Part shown: positions 23,762 to 32,472 of the stretch, in pieces
Position numbering within the stretch: position 1 is the stretch's first letter
How the letters are laid out: each line of letters opens with the position of its first letter
Assembly: GCA_900769705.1 (NCBI GenBank)
Contig: CAAGHP010000013.1
Location: 1-64,000 of the forward strand
Length of the DNA: 64,000 nucleotides
Reading direction: 5' to 3'
Source: Alphaproteobacteria bacterium
GTDB taxonomy: Bacteria > Pseudomonadota > Alphaproteobacteria > RF32 > CAG-239
The notes under the pieces: model-generated
The model's database searches: none
What the model saw: the letters and a program-made list of their open reading frames with translations, nothing else
Told to the model about the DNA's origin: nothing
Made by a program: the position numbers and the translations under genes

Positions 23762-25018
23762 TTATTTAGGCAAATTTATAAAAAATGTTGTTCCTTTACC
23801 GAACTCGCTTTGTACTTTTATTCGGCCTTTATATTTTTGCACTATATCCAAAGCCAGCGAAAGCCCCAGGCCAAAGCCTCCGTTTTGGCGGTTGCGTCCT
23901 TTGTCGGCACGGTAGAATCGTTCAAAAATATGCGGCAAGTCATCGCTTTTTATTCCAATGCCTTTGTCGGCGATTTCTATTTTTACATTATGCTCGCCGG
24001 TCGCTGCTTTAATTAAAATTTCTTTATCCGCCGGTGTGTATTTTAAGGCATTATCCAGCAAAATAGTCAGCAGGCGTTCAAAATGCTGCTGCGACATTTT
24101 AACTTTTATATCTTTGGAACATATAATTTTTATCGGCTGTTTACGATCCTTATGCACAGTGTTTAGGCGTTCGGCAAGAGGAATAATTATATCTGCGGCG
24201 TTTAATTCCTGAGTTGTAGGCTTTTCGGTGTTTTCCAAACGAGTCAGTGCCAGCAGGTTTTCAATTAGTCCGGACATATTTTTTGTTTCATCTTTCATAA
24301 CCTGCAGGGCTTTTGCATTTTGCGGTTGCTGCTGCAAAATTTCGATGTAAGTCAGCAAAACGCTGAGCGGAGTTTTAAGCTCGTGCGAAGCATCCGAAAC
24401 AAACTCTTTTTGTTTGCGATAAGCTTCATCCAGTGGTTTTACGGCGTTATTCGCCAAAATTGACGCCGCCAAAATAGAAATAAGACACAAAATTCCGACT
24501 GCTAACAGACCATAGCTTTTATAACGATGTGTAACATAAAAATAAGGTGTAACATTCAGCAGCACCACTACTCGATATTCATCTCCGTCAGGTTCATTTT
24601 TCCAGCTTTCAGAAAGAGCCAAAAAGCGCCAGCGCTCATCATTATTTCTAATTTTTACACTTTTTATTTCTCCATCATTTTCCCGCCATTCCGCCATTTT
24701 TTCCGTCAGCAAATCGCCTGCTTTTCCCTCCGGTTGTTCCAAACGGCGCATTTTGCCATTTACAAATCCATACGAAAAAAAGTGCAGGGCGTTGTTACGT
24801 GCTGCTACCGCAATTCTTTCAGGTTTGATAGCCAACGCATCGGAATCTTGTTTAAATTCAAAAATTTCTTCCTGCAAATAGTCGTATAAACTGGAAAAAA
24901 TCACATTTTTAGAAATTATGCGATAAGCTGCATATCCGCCCAAAAATATAAGCATAGACACGCTGAATAAAATCAGAGCGTAGCGAATTAAAAGTTTACG
25001 TTTTAAAAGGTTTATCAT
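23762..25018 (-). CDS. sensor histidine kinase
   Basis: A 418-residue kinase with two membrane segments (about residues 9-29 and 170-190) flanking a periplasmic sensor region of about 140 residues. The HisKA domain has FVSDASHELKTPLS with the phospho-accepting His at about residue 211. The ATPase domain has the N box LLDNALKYTP, DKGIGI and GFGLGLSLA. It lies directly after its response regulator with a 4-base ATGA overlap, the usual sign of translational coupling. The pair is divergent from an EptA-like lipid A modifying enzyme, so by analogy with PmrB it may sense envelope stress or cationic peptides; that is inference. Confidence 0.95.
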   Translation of the reverse strand: MINLLKRKLLIRYALILFSVSMLIFLGGYAAYRIISKNVIFSSLYDYLQEEIFEFKQDSDALAIKPERIAVAARNNALHFFSYGFVNGKMRRLEQPEGKAGDLLTEKMAEWRENDGEIKSVKIRNNDERWRFLALSESWKNEPDGDEYRVVVLLNVTPYFYVTHRYKSYGLLAVGILCLISILAASILANNAVKPLDEAYRKQKEFVSDASHELKTPLSVLLTYIEILQQQPQNAKALQVMKDETKNMSGLIENLLALTRLENTEKPTTQELNAADIIIPLAERLNTVHKDRKQPIKIICSKDIKVKMSQQHFERLLTILLDNALKYTPADKEILIKAATGEHNVKIEIADKGIGIKSDDLPHIFERFYRADKGRNRQNGGFGLGLSLALDIVQKYKGRIKVQSEFGKGTTFFINLPK

Positions 25019-25704
25019 TTTAGTTCCAGCATATAACCTATATTTTTAAGCAAGTTAATTTGTATATTGTCCTGCCATATTTTAAGCTTTTTACGTAAAT
25101 TGTAAATATAAGAATCCAGATTTGCGCTGCTGATTTCCGGATTATTGCCCCAAACTTTTTCAAAAAGAGTTTCGCGTAAAATGGTTTTATCGTGGTTTAC
25201 AAATAAAATTTGCAAAATTTTAAATTCGGTTTTAGAAAAATTAAGTGTTTGCTTTCCGTTGCTCAAGGTGTTCTGCGCGCAGTCCATAACAAAGCCGCCG
25301 GCTTCAAAAGAACTGTCGATATAGGGTTTGTTCTTGCGGCGCAGCACGGCGTGAATACGGGCTTTAAGTTCGCGGATTTCAAACGGTTTGGTAATATAGT
25401 CGTCAGCGCCGACTTCCAAAGCTTGCACGCAGTCATCCAATTCCGATTTAGCAGTTAAAAAAACTATACCGCCGGTGTAATGTCCTTTTTTGATGTCACG
25501 TAGCCATTTGCAGACATCTATCCCCGAAAGCTCCGGCAGCATCCAATCCAGCAGCACTACATCATATTGCGACGCCCCGTATTTTACTTCATCTATAGCT
25601 TCGATGCCTGTTTCGGCTAAATCCACCTCATAGCCGTCAATTTCCAGCAGCGTCTTAATACCACATCCTAAATTTTTATCATCTTCCACCAATAAGATAC
25701 GCAT
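25015..25704 (-). CDS. OmpR/PhoB-family response regulator
   Basis: A 229-residue regulator. The receiver domain has the acidic pair in LLVEDDKNL (Asp8, Asp9), phospho-acceptor Asp53 in VLLDWMLPELSG, and Lys in FLTAKSE. The winged-helix domain (about residues 130-229) ends with SYIYNLRKKL and an IGYMLELK tail. I start at 25704, with TAGGAG 8 bases upstream; an in-frame start at 25764 adds 20 unrelated residues. It is the first gene of a two-gene operon with the kinase. Its likely DNA targets are the phased TCTGAAA repeats in the adjacent divergent intergenic region. Confidence 0.95.
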   Translation of the reverse strand: MRILLVEDDKNLGCGIKTLLEIDGYEVDLAETGIEAIDEVKYGASQYDVVLLDWMLPELSGIDVCKWLRDIKKGHYTGGIVFLTAKSELDDCVQALEVGADDYITKPFEIRELKARIHAVLRRKNKPYIDSSFEAGGFVMDCAQNTLSNGKQTLNFSKTEFKILQILFVNHDKTILRETLFEKVWGNNPEISSANLDSYIYNLRKKLKIWQDNIQINLLKNIGYMLELK

Positions 25705-25751
25705 AAAGTTATCTCCTACAATTATTTTATGACGTTTTTTGTAAGAACTCA

Positions 25752-25813
25752 ATCTGAAAATCATCTGAAAAATTTTTAATTTTATCTGAAAAATTTTTTA
25801 GTTTCTTTCAGAT
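25752..25813. promoter_or_regulatory. phased ATCTGAAAA repeats, candidate operator
   Basis: ATCTGAAAA occurs at 25752, 25763 and 25784, spaced 11 and 21 bases, i.e. one and two helical turns, and the inverted core TTTCAGAT lies at 25806-25813. OmpR-family dimers bind direct repeats with about 11-base spacing. The array sits between the regulator operon and the divergent phosphoethanolamine transferase gene, so it may control both. Confidence 0.6.
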
Positions 25814-25869
25814 TGTTTTTAGATTAGCCATCTAATGTCGACCTTGTACCAACATAAGGACGAACGAGG

Positions 25870-27471
25870 ATGAAAAAGATAAATATAAAATCGACAACAT
25901 TGATTTGCTTGGTTTCACTATACTTCGCAACAGTTTTAAATCTGTCATTTTGGCGCTACATAACACACAACATTCAAATTGACAGTCCGATGATGTTGTT
26001 GTTTGCCTTATCCTTGGGCATTTTTATATTTGTTCCGCTTTATGTGCTTTTTAATTTTTTGATTTGTCCTTATGTTGGTAAGCTGACAACAACAATATTG
26101 CTTTTAGGCTCGGCGGCCGCCAACTACTATATGTTTGCTGACGGCATATATATCGATTCCGATATGGTTCGCAACATTATGGAAACAAATCCACGGGAAA
26201 CTATGGAACACATGTCTTCTTCCTTCTGGCTGTATGTTATAATTACCGGTTTGTTTCCAGCTGTTTTGCTGCTAATGACAAATATCCAATACCAGACGAC
26301 GGCCGCCGAATTTAAACAACGTCTGAAATATGTGGGCTGCAGCTTGTTTGCCGTATTACTTATGGGTGGAATCTGCTATAAAGAATATGCCGTTGTCGGG
26401 CGCAATCATAACAAAGTCACAAAACTTGTAAACACCTTGAACTATACTTATTCCTTTGTGCGTTACTGTAAGAAAAAAGCTGAAACAAAACGTGAATTCG
26501 CTATTTTGGACGCTAATCCGAAAGTAAAAATCAGCGGACGCAAAAAATTATTGGTTTTGTTCATCGGAGAAACAGCGCGCGCACAGAATTTTTCGTTGAA
26601 TGGCTATTATAAAGAAACGAATCCGCTTTTGCAAAAACAGGATATTGTTTATTTTTCGGATGTGGCGTCCTGCGGAACGATGACGGCTGTGTCTTTACCC
26701 TGTATGTTTTCGGCCTATAGCCGTAAAAACTTTGATACGGATGATGCGGCCTATACGCAAAATCTGCTGGATATTATGCAGACTGCCGGCTATAATATTG
26801 AATGGATAGACAATGATAACGGCTGCAAAGGCGTGTGCAACCGCGTGCCGACCGAAAATATGTTTTCTAAATGTAAAGGCGGAATTTGCTATGATGACGT
26901 TTTACTGCAAAAATTGGCACAAAGGGTTAAAAATATAAAACAAAACACCTTGTTGGTACTGCATATGATTGGTTCGCACGGACCGGCTTATTATGAACGC
27001 TATCCGCAGCAATTTGCTAAATTTATTCCGGATTGCCGAACTTCAGATATCCAGAGCTGCAGCAAAGAAGAAATTGTGAATACTTATAACAATACAATTT
27101 TATATTCAGACTATATTATATCGTCGGCTATAGATATTTTGAAAAATAATCAAAACAAACAGCGTGATGACAGCTTAATTTATGTATCCGACCATGGCGA
27201 ATCGCTGGGGGAGAACAATACCTATCTGCATGGTTTGCCATACGCCTTTGCTCCGGAAACACAAAAGCAAGTGCCGATGCTGTTTTGGTTTTCTAAAAAT
27301 ATGAAAAAAGAAATTAACAGCCAATGCTTGCAGCAAAAATCAATGGGGCCGCATTCACATGACAATCTTTTCCATACGGTTTTGGGACTAGCCGAGGTGC
27401 AGACTCATCTGTATCAGGCCGATATGGATATTACCTCCGATTGCAGGCAGAATGCCTTGGCGGCCAAATAA
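25870..27471 (+). CDS. eptA: EptA-like phosphoethanolamine transferase
   Basis: A 533-residue enzyme of the YhjW/YjdB/YijP family. Five membrane segments occupy residues 8-165. The periplasmic sulfatase-like domain has the zinc ligand region FIGETARAQN (Glu234), the nucleophile in SCGTMTAVSLPCMF (Thr270), HMIGSHGPAYY, and the metal-binding SDHGESLGENNTYLHG. It moves phosphoethanolamine from phosphatidylethanolamine to lipid A or another envelope sugar, which lowers negative charge and sensitivity to cationic peptides. It is divergent from a two-component system and has candidate operator repeats upstream. AAGGACGAACGAGG precedes the ATG. The exact acceptor cannot be told. Confidence 0.9.
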   Translation: MKKINIKSTTLICLVSLYFATVLNLSFWRYITHNIQIDSPMMLLFALSLGIFIFVPLYVLFNFLICPYVGKLTTTILLLGSAAANYYMFADGIYIDSDMVRNIMETNPRETMEHMSSSFWLYVIITGLFPAVLLLMTNIQYQTTAAEFKQRLKYVGCSLFAVLLMGGICYKEYAVVGRNHNKVTKLVNTLNYTYSFVRYCKKKAETKREFAILDANPKVKISGRKKLLVLFIGETARAQNFSLNGYYKETNPLLQKQDIVYFSDVASCGTMTAVSLPCMFSAYSRKNFDTDDAAYTQNLLDIMQTAGYNIEWIDNDNGCKGVCNRVPTENMFSKCKGGICYDDVLLQKLAQRVKNIKQNTLLVLHMIGSHGPAYYERYPQQFAKFIPDCRTSDIQSCSKEEIVNTYNNTILYSDYIISSAIDILKNNQNKQRDDSLIYVSDHGESLGENNTYLHGLPYAFAPETQKQVPMLFWFSKNMKKEINSQCLQQKSMGPHSHDNLFHTVLGLAEVQTHLYQADMDITSDCRQNALAAK

Positions 27472-27474
27472 TAT

Positions 27475-27503
27475 TTGACAAAAAAATTCAACAAGATTAT
27501 ATT
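27475..27503 (+). promoter_or_regulatory. consensus promoter for the gene at 27544
   Basis: TTGACA, a 17-base spacer and TATATT, followed by an AU-rich leader (CATTATTAACTTAATTTTAT) without Shine-Dalgarno sequence. Confidence 0.75.
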
Positions 27504-27543
27504 AAAATGCATAATTTCATTATTAACTTAATTTTATATAATT

Positions 27544-27864
27544 ATGCTTCTTTTTATCATTTATTTAGCAATGGTTGTTGTTATCACAGCTATATCGATG
27601 CTAGCCAAAGGCAGTGATAGAGATTTATTTGTGTTGGATAATCTCAAACTGCAGCGTTTTGTACGTTTGTTTTTTGTGATTTCGGTAATTTTTGTACTGT
27701 TTAATCCGTTTCCGATAATTACGGATCATTTGATGGCTGAGACTGATGCAACGGCTGTGTTTATTGCCAGAGTCACTCAGTTCGGATTAAACATTTCTGC
27801 TGGAGCTTTTGCCGGTATTCTGACTTGGTGTGCAATAAAAATCATAAAATGGATTTGGTTATAA
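27544..27864 (+). CDS. small membrane protein, unknown function
   Basis: A 106-residue protein with three hydrophobic segments (residues 1-19, 39-58, 77-104) and one short soluble loop with Lys, Asp and Arg. No family recognised. It has its own TTGACA promoter and a strong terminator shared with the convergent acyl carrier protein gene. Like other genes of this class in the window it lacks a Shine-Dalgarno sequence. Confidence 0.6.
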   Translation: MLLFIIYLAMVVVITAISMLAKGSDRDLFVLDNLKLQRFVRLFFVISVIFVLFNPFPIITDHLMAETDATAVFIARVTQFGLNISAGAFAGILTWCAIKIIKWIWL

Positions 27865-27867
27865 ATT

Positions 27868-27906
27868 AAAAAATCTCTCATCTTCTGTGGATGAGAGATT
27901 TTTTTT
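27868..27906. terminator. bidirectional terminator
   Basis: A-run, AAATCTCTCATC, a 7-base loop, GATGAGAGATTT and more T residues. It lies between two convergent genes and reaches into the stop codon of the acyl carrier protein gene. Confidence 0.92.
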
Positions 27907-28204
27907 AGCCAACATTTGTCACTGCAGATTTTGCTTTATGCTCGTTCATAACCCGTTGTGCCAAATTACCGACGCAGATGTCCTCATTTGGTCCCAAATC
28001 CAAACGGATACCATACTTTTCTTCCAAATGAGAACACAAAGAAATTCTGTCAAGCGAATCTAACCCTAGGTCAGATATTATACAAGCATTATGCAGATAC
28101 GATACAGGTTTAATGCCTATTTCATGCAATAAAAATCTTCTGATTTCATTATGAATATCAGCTTTTGTAATCTGCAAAGGTTTAATATTTTTTGATGTTG
28201 CCAT
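27905..28204 (-). CDS. acyl carrier protein-like protein
   Basis: A 99-residue protein with the acyl carrier motif DLGLDSLDRISL, in which Ser50 would carry the phosphopantetheine arm. The four-helix pattern spans residues 12-90, with N- and C-terminal tails longer than in the housekeeping AcpP. The residue after the Asp-Ser-Leu is Asp where AcpP has Asp or Thr, and the surface is less acidic. No fatty acid or polyketide synthesis gene is adjacent, so its partner enzyme is unknown; specialised carriers for lipid A or other acylation are possible. TTGACA lies about 40 bases upstream and no Shine-Dalgarno sequence is visible. Confidence 0.85.
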   Translation of the reverse strand: MATSKNIKPLQITKADIHNEIRRFLLHEIGIKPVSYLHNACIISDLGLDSLDRISLCSHLEEKYGIRLDLGPNEDICVGNLAQRVMNEHKAKSAVTNVG

Positions 28205-28305
28205 AACTTAAAAATTTAGTTTCACATAATAATATAAAAAAAACTGTCAACAACGTCATAGCGTTTTATATAAAAAAACCGCCTTTTGCAGACGGTGTTT
28301 GAAAT

Positions 28306-28382
28306 TGGCGCGCTCCGGGCGATTCGAACGCCCGACCCACAGCTTAGAAGGCTGTTGCTCTATCCTGCTGAGCTAGGAGCGC
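28306..28382 (-). tRNA. tRNA-Arg (anticodon TCT)
   Basis: Read on the minus strand: acceptor GCGCTCC pairs with GGAGCGC, D arm GCTCAGCAGGATAGAGC, anticodon stem ACAGC/GCTGT around CTTCTAA with anticodon TCT, T arm CGGGC GTTCGAATC GCCCG, and encoded CCA. Decodes AGA and AGG. Confidence 0.95.
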
Positions 28383-28535
28383 AACACCATAATATGGCAT
28401 CATAAATTGCACAAAAAATATAACTTGTCAATAAATAAAATGATTTTTTTGTAATTTTTATATTGCAATTTAGACAAATTTAAGTTATGGTTAAAAAGAT
28501 TTGGAATTTTTATGTTTTTTTTAAATTATTATATT

Positions 28536-28856
28536 ATGGCAAATAACATTTTTATTGATTTTAAGGATGGTATTAACAATTTTTCAGCAGCAGAGCGCGC
28601 TAAAATCGGCAGATCATTCCGTGAGGAGTTGCAGACATATAAGATTGGCGGCGCCATCATGAAAATTGTAGATAGCAGCAGCGACAAAGTTCCTGTGTAT
28701 GTTAGTGTGATGTGTCAGCAGGCTCGCAAAAAAAATTTTGCCAGCGAGTTTGAAGCAGAATGTGATAAGCTGAGCCGTCAGTATATCAAGACCCGTCCTG
28801 ATGTTGCCAGCAAAATTAAAGCTTTACGCAAAGTTGTTATGGACAATGCGAAATAG
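28536..28856 (+). CDS. uncharacterised small protein
   Basis: A 106-residue protein when started at the ATG at 28536 (MANNIFIDFKDGINNF); an in-frame ATG at 28512 would add eight hydrophobic residues. It is probably helical, basic near the C-terminus (SKIKALRKVVMDNAK), and has a central VPVYVSVMCQQARKK stretch. No membrane segment or known motif. The leader is AU-rich without a clear Shine-Dalgarno sequence. It ends with a strong terminator. Function unknown. Confidence 0.6.
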   Translation: MANNIFIDFKDGINNFSAAERAKIGRSFREELQTYKIGGAIMKIVDSSSDKVPVYVSVMCQQARKKNFASEFEAECDKLSRQYIKTRPDVASKIKALRKVVMDNAK

Positions 28857-28870
28857 CGAAAGTGAATGAT

Positions 28871-28910
28871 AAAAAAGCGCTGTTTTTGAAGAGAAAACGG
28901 TGCTTTTTTT
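28871..28910 (+). terminator. terminator after the gene at 28536
   Basis: AAAAAAGCGCTGTTTT, a short loop, AAAACGGTGCTTTTTTT with two wobble or mismatched positions. Confidence 0.9.
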
Positions 28911-28941
28911 ATATGAATATTTTGTTGTACAGCGACAAAAT

Positions 28942-28969
28942 AAAAAAGGCTCTCGTTTGAGAGCCTTTT
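28942..28969 (-). terminator. terminator of rpmJ
   Basis: GGCTCTC, loop of four, GAGAGCC with A/T tracts on both sides; on the minus strand it ends in six T residues, 17 bases after the rpmJ stop. Confidence 0.9.
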
Positions 28970-28985
28970 AAATTGTGCATTTGGA

Positions 28986-29111
28986 TTAACCCTGGCGAGC
29001 TTTCAGCTTCGGGTTCTTTTTGTTAATCACATAAACGCGACCTTTACGACGAACAACTTTGCAATCTTTATCGCGTTCTTTTTTTGATTTTAACGAACTG
29101 AAACATTTCAT
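28986..29111 (-). CDS. rpmJ: 50S ribosomal protein L36
   Basis: A 41-residue protein starting MKCFSSLKSKKERDKDCKVV and ending with KNPKLKARQG. It matches the longer, zinc-ligand-poor L36 form found in many Alphaproteobacteria (the canonical four-ligand set C-C-C-H is incomplete: only two Cys are seen). AAAGGAT lies 8 bases upstream of the ATG. It is a single-gene unit with its own terminator. Confidence 0.95.
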   Translation of the reverse strand: MKCFSSLKSKKERDKDCKVVRRKGRVYVINKKNPKLKARQG

Positions 29112-29265
29112 TTTTCTTATCCTTTACAAAACATTTTGAGCGCAAAATAAGCTATTTATCCGCAAATGTCAACCCATTTTTTTATATATTTGCACAAAAT
29201 TAAGATATATTTTATTTTTTCGGCTTATATAATGTGTATATTGTAGAGGATATAAAGGATTGAAA

Positions 29266-29820
29266 ATGAAAAAACTACTGTTTTTTAGCTTGTTGTTTTG
29301 CAGCGTAATATCAACATCTTATGCTGAACGTCAGTTGTCTTATCTGGAAGAAATGCAGCAACTTGGCGATGTGGCCGGACAGGGGCTGGCCTGCCGTGCC
29401 CGCAAGTATCAAAAATATGAGCTTTTGGCACGGGCTTTACTGGTAACAAAATCTCCGAATGATGAACAGCAAAGGCAAGCCATGTTTACGTATAATGAAG
29501 CTAAAATAGATGCTTTTTCCGAAATTGTCGGCAATAACTATGCCGAATGCGACAGCATTGTTTATAGCTTTAACAGACAAAAGATTTTTCAATCCACGCT
29601 TTATGCTGACGGCAAAATAAAGCTTTATGACGGAACGCTTTTAAAACCACGCAAGCTGTATGATGCGTCAAGTTTATATAAAAATGATCCGAAGGTTTAT
29701 GATAAAGCTTTGGCTACATATAAAAAAGCACTTGCAAATGCCGAAAAAAACAGGCAAAATGCGCCAAAGCTGGAATTTAGAGATGCGAATTACAGCCGCT
29801 ATGCTAACCAATTTAATTAA
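29266..29820 (+). CDS. secreted protein, unknown function
   Basis: A 184-residue protein with a cleavable signal peptide (MKKLLFFSLLFCSVISTSYA). The mature part is helical and rich in Tyr, Lys and Ala with a single internal Cys pair (GLACRARKYQ and YAECDS). I start at 29266, where AAAGGAT is 6 bases upstream, in place of a TTG at 29260. It precedes ettA by 15 bases and may be cotranscribed with it, though no functional link is known. Family not recognised. Confidence 0.6.
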   Translation: MKKLLFFSLLFCSVISTSYAERQLSYLEEMQQLGDVAGQGLACRARKYQKYELLARALLVTKSPNDEQQRQAMFTYNEAKIDAFSEIVGNNYAECDSIVYSFNRQKIFQSTLYADGKIKLYDGTLLKPRKLYDASSLYKNDPKVYDKALATYKKALANAEKNRQNAPKLEFRDANYSRYANQFN

Positions 29821-29835
29821 AAACAGGAGATTATA

Positions 29836-31515
29836 ATGGCTTCATACCAATACATTTTTGTTATGCAAAACCTAACTAAAGTTTTACCGGGGGGAAGAGA
29901 ACTCTTTAAAAATATTACACTCTCATTTTTCCCTGGGGCTAAAATCGGTGTATTGGGTGTAAACGGTGCCGGTAAATCTACGTTGCTGAAAATTATGGCC
30001 GGCATAGATAAAGAGTTCAGCGGTGAAGCTTGGGCGGCCGATGGTGTGAAAATCGGTTATTTGGAACAGGAGCCTCAATTAGACGCCGGCAAAAACGTGA
30101 TGCAGAATGTTATGGATGGTTTGGGCGAAACACAGCAACTTTTGCAGCGCTTTGAAGAAGTTTCAGCTAAATTTGCCGAGCCTATGACCGATGATGAAAT
30201 GAATGCGTTGATAGAAGAGCAAGCCGAATTGCAGGAAAAAATAGATGCCTGCAACGGCTGGGATATTGAACGTACTGTGCAGATTGCCATGGACGCTTTG
30301 CGCTGTCCGCCTGCAGATGCTGATGTGTCTAAACTTTCCGGCGGAGAAAAACGCCGCGTGGCTTTGTGTCGCTTGCTTTTGCAAAAGCCTGATTTATTGC
30401 TTTTGGATGAACCAACCAACCATTTGGATGCCGAATCCGTAGCTTGGCTTGAACACCACCTTAAAGACTATAACGGAACCGTGGTTATGGTTACCCACGA
30501 CCGCTATTTCTTGGACAATGTAACCGGCTGGATTCTGGAACTTGATCGCGGTCAAGGTATTCCATACGAAGGCAACTACACTTCTTGGCTGGAGCAAAAA
30601 GAAAAGCGTTTGGCTCAAGAAGCTCGTGAAGAAAATGCCCGTCAGCGTACTTTGGCGCTGGAATTGGAATGGATTCACAAAAATCCTAAAGCCCGTCAGG
30701 CTAAATCTAAAGCCCGTATAAACGCTTATGACGAATTGTTGTCTCAGGCCGGACGCGAAAAAATCAGCACGGCTCATATCAATATTCCGATGACTGAGCG
30801 TTTAGGCGATTTGGTTATAGAAGCCAGTCATATAAGCAAAGCTTTTGGCGACAAAGTTTTAATTGATGATTTGTCTTTCAAAATTCCAAAGGGCGCAATT
30901 GTCGGTATTATCGGTCCGAACGGCGCCGGAAAAACTACATTGTTTAAAATGATTACCGGACAGGAAAAAACGGATTCCGGAGAGATTCGTATCGGCGATT
31001 CGGTGGATTTGGGGTATGTAGACCAATCCCGCGACGAGCTGAATCCGGATAAAAACGTTTGGGAAGAAGTTTCTGATGGTTTGGATATGATTCAGCTGGG
31101 CAAAAATGAAGTATCTTCTCGTGCTTATGTCGGACAGTTTAACTTTAAAGGTTCTGACCAACAAAAGAAAGTCGGACAGCTTTCAGGCGGTGAGCGCAAC
31201 CGTGTGCATTTGGCAAAAATGCTGCGTAAAGGCGCCAATGTAATTTTGCTTGATGAACCTACAAACGATTTGGATGTAGATACTCTGCGTTCGTTGGAAG
31301 AAGGTATCAATAACTATCCGGGATGCGTGCTGGTGACCTCGCATGACCGCTGGTTTCTAGACCGTCTGGCAACTCATATTTTGGCCTATGAAGATAATGG
31401 TCATGTAGAATGGTTTGAAGGCAACTTTGAAGACTATGAAAAAGATAAAAAAGCTCGCTTGGGCGAAGATGCTTGCAATCCGCATCGCATCCGCTATAAA
31501 AAACTGGAGCGCTAG
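29836..31515 (+). CDS. ettA: ABC-F ATPase EttA (energy-dependent translational throttle)
   Basis: A 559-residue protein with two ABC domains and no membrane segments. Walker A motifs are GVNGAGKSTL (about residue 38) and GPNGAGKTTL (about 355); signatures LSGGEKRRVAL and LSGGERNRVHL; Walker B regions LLLLDEPTNHLD and ILLDEPTNDLD. The arm insertion after the first Walker A and the length match EttA more than Uup or YheS. EttA binds the ribosomal E site and gates entry into elongation according to the ATP/ADP ratio. CAGGAG lies 8 bases upstream. It ends in a bidirectional terminator. Confidence 0.96.
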   Translation: MASYQYIFVMQNLTKVLPGGRELFKNITLSFFPGAKIGVLGVNGAGKSTLLKIMAGIDKEFSGEAWAADGVKIGYLEQEPQLDAGKNVMQNVMDGLGETQQLLQRFEEVSAKFAEPMTDDEMNALIEEQAELQEKIDACNGWDIERTVQIAMDALRCPPADADVSKLSGGEKRRVALCRLLLQKPDLLLLDEPTNHLDAESVAWLEHHLKDYNGTVVMVTHDRYFLDNVTGWILELDRGQGIPYEGNYTSWLEQKEKRLAQEAREENARQRTLALELEWIHKNPKARQAKSKARINAYDELLSQAGREKISTAHINIPMTERLGDLVIEASHISKAFGDKVLIDDLSFKIPKGAIVGIIGPNGAGKTTLFKMITGQEKTDSGEIRIGDSVDLGYVDQSRDELNPDKNVWEEVSDGLDMIQLGKNEVSSRAYVGQFNFKGSDQQKKVGQLSGGERNRVHLAKMLRKGANVILLDEPTNDLDVDTLRSLEEGINNYPGCVLVTSHDRWFLDRLATHILAYEDNGHVEWFEGNFEDYEKDKKARLGEDACNPHRIRYKKLER

Positions 31516-31556
31516 TTCCGGCAAATATTATATCGTTTGATGTTTTATACATAAAA

Positions 31557-31596
31557 AACACTCCTTGTTGCAAACAAGGAGTGTTAAATTTTTTTA
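31557..31596. terminator. bidirectional terminator after ettA
   Basis: AACACTCCTTGT, loop TTGCAA, ACAAGGAGTGTT, followed by an A/T run ending in T residues. Lies between convergent genes. Confidence 0.92.
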
Positions 31597-31604
31597 ACCT
31601 TAAA

Positions 31605-32384
31605 TTAGTCCAGCAGCATATATTCTATGCGTTCAGGATAAGCTTCCATAACTTTGAAGCGGATGCCGTTGATTTCAACTAAATCTTGTCCCTGCGGAAA
31701 GACATGGCGCTGAAAATAGCCTTCGCTGGCGCTGGAATTACTGTAGTCGGTGTAAATAAACGCCATATATCCGTTTTCCAAGCCGTCATATTTCAGTTCA
31801 AATTGCAGTTTCGGGTCGCTTACGCTTTCGCGCGTGGCCTTTTTTTGTTCAACACCTAAACCGATAGGGCGGATAATTGCTGTATCGCGCGGCATTAAAA
31901 GCTGACCGTGATATAAATGGCAGATATAATTCAAGAAATTACCTTTTTCATCTACCAGCAGCATATCGCCGAGAGTGTTAGCCGGAACAATCAAAAAGTA
32001 ATTGCCGTTAATTTTTACTTCACCGATTGGTTCAAACAGCTGATCTTGATGAATTTTTACTTCAAAATTGCTGCCGGTAATCGAACCGTCGGTTTTAGCA
32101 ATCAATTCCGGTTTGGCAAAATTCTGCACGGTATAGGTTTGAGCGTCTACCATGCGTTGTCCCAAATTTGCCGAAACTACTACATTATGCTTGTAGGTGC
32201 GGGTATTAAGGGTTTGGCTGTTAGTCATTTTTTCATCAGATGCGTTGTCTGCCGGATCATAGTAGTTAATCGGCATCAGTTTGTAGGGACGCACATTATT
32301 CAGCCAATAATTGTCATGGTCGCTTTCAAAAAAAGTGCAGGCGGCCAACAATATGGAGGAAAGAGTAATAAATATTTTTTTCAT
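31605..32384 (-). CDS. lipoprotein, unknown function
   Basis: A 259-residue protein with a lipobox LLAAC (Cys at residue 16). The mature domain is beta-rich with motifs such as YFLIVPANTLGDMLLVDEKG and AIIRPIGLGVEQ. There is no obvious enzyme motif. It probably sits in the outer or inner membrane facing the periplasm. It is transcribed alone, convergent with ettA and divergent from prmA. Family not recognised. Confidence 0.65.
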   Translation of the reverse strand: MKKIFITLSSILLAACTFFESDHDNYWLNNVRPYKLMPINYYDPADNASDEKMTNSQTLNTRTYKHNVVVSANLGQRMVDAQTYTVQNFAKPELIAKTDGSITGSNFEVKIHQDQLFEPIGEVKINGNYFLIVPANTLGDMLLVDEKGNFLNYICHLYHGQLLMPRDTAIIRPIGLGVEQKKATRESVSDPKLQFELKYDGLENGYMAFIYTDYSNSSASEGYFQRHVFPQGQDLVEINGIRFKVMEAYPERIEYMLLD

Positions 32385-32472
32385 GATAAGCTCTTTTTAA
32401 TGGTTTATTTAGTATACTAAGATTAAATTTATACCAAGTTAGTAAAAAAAGTAATAACGAAAGACAAAAAAT

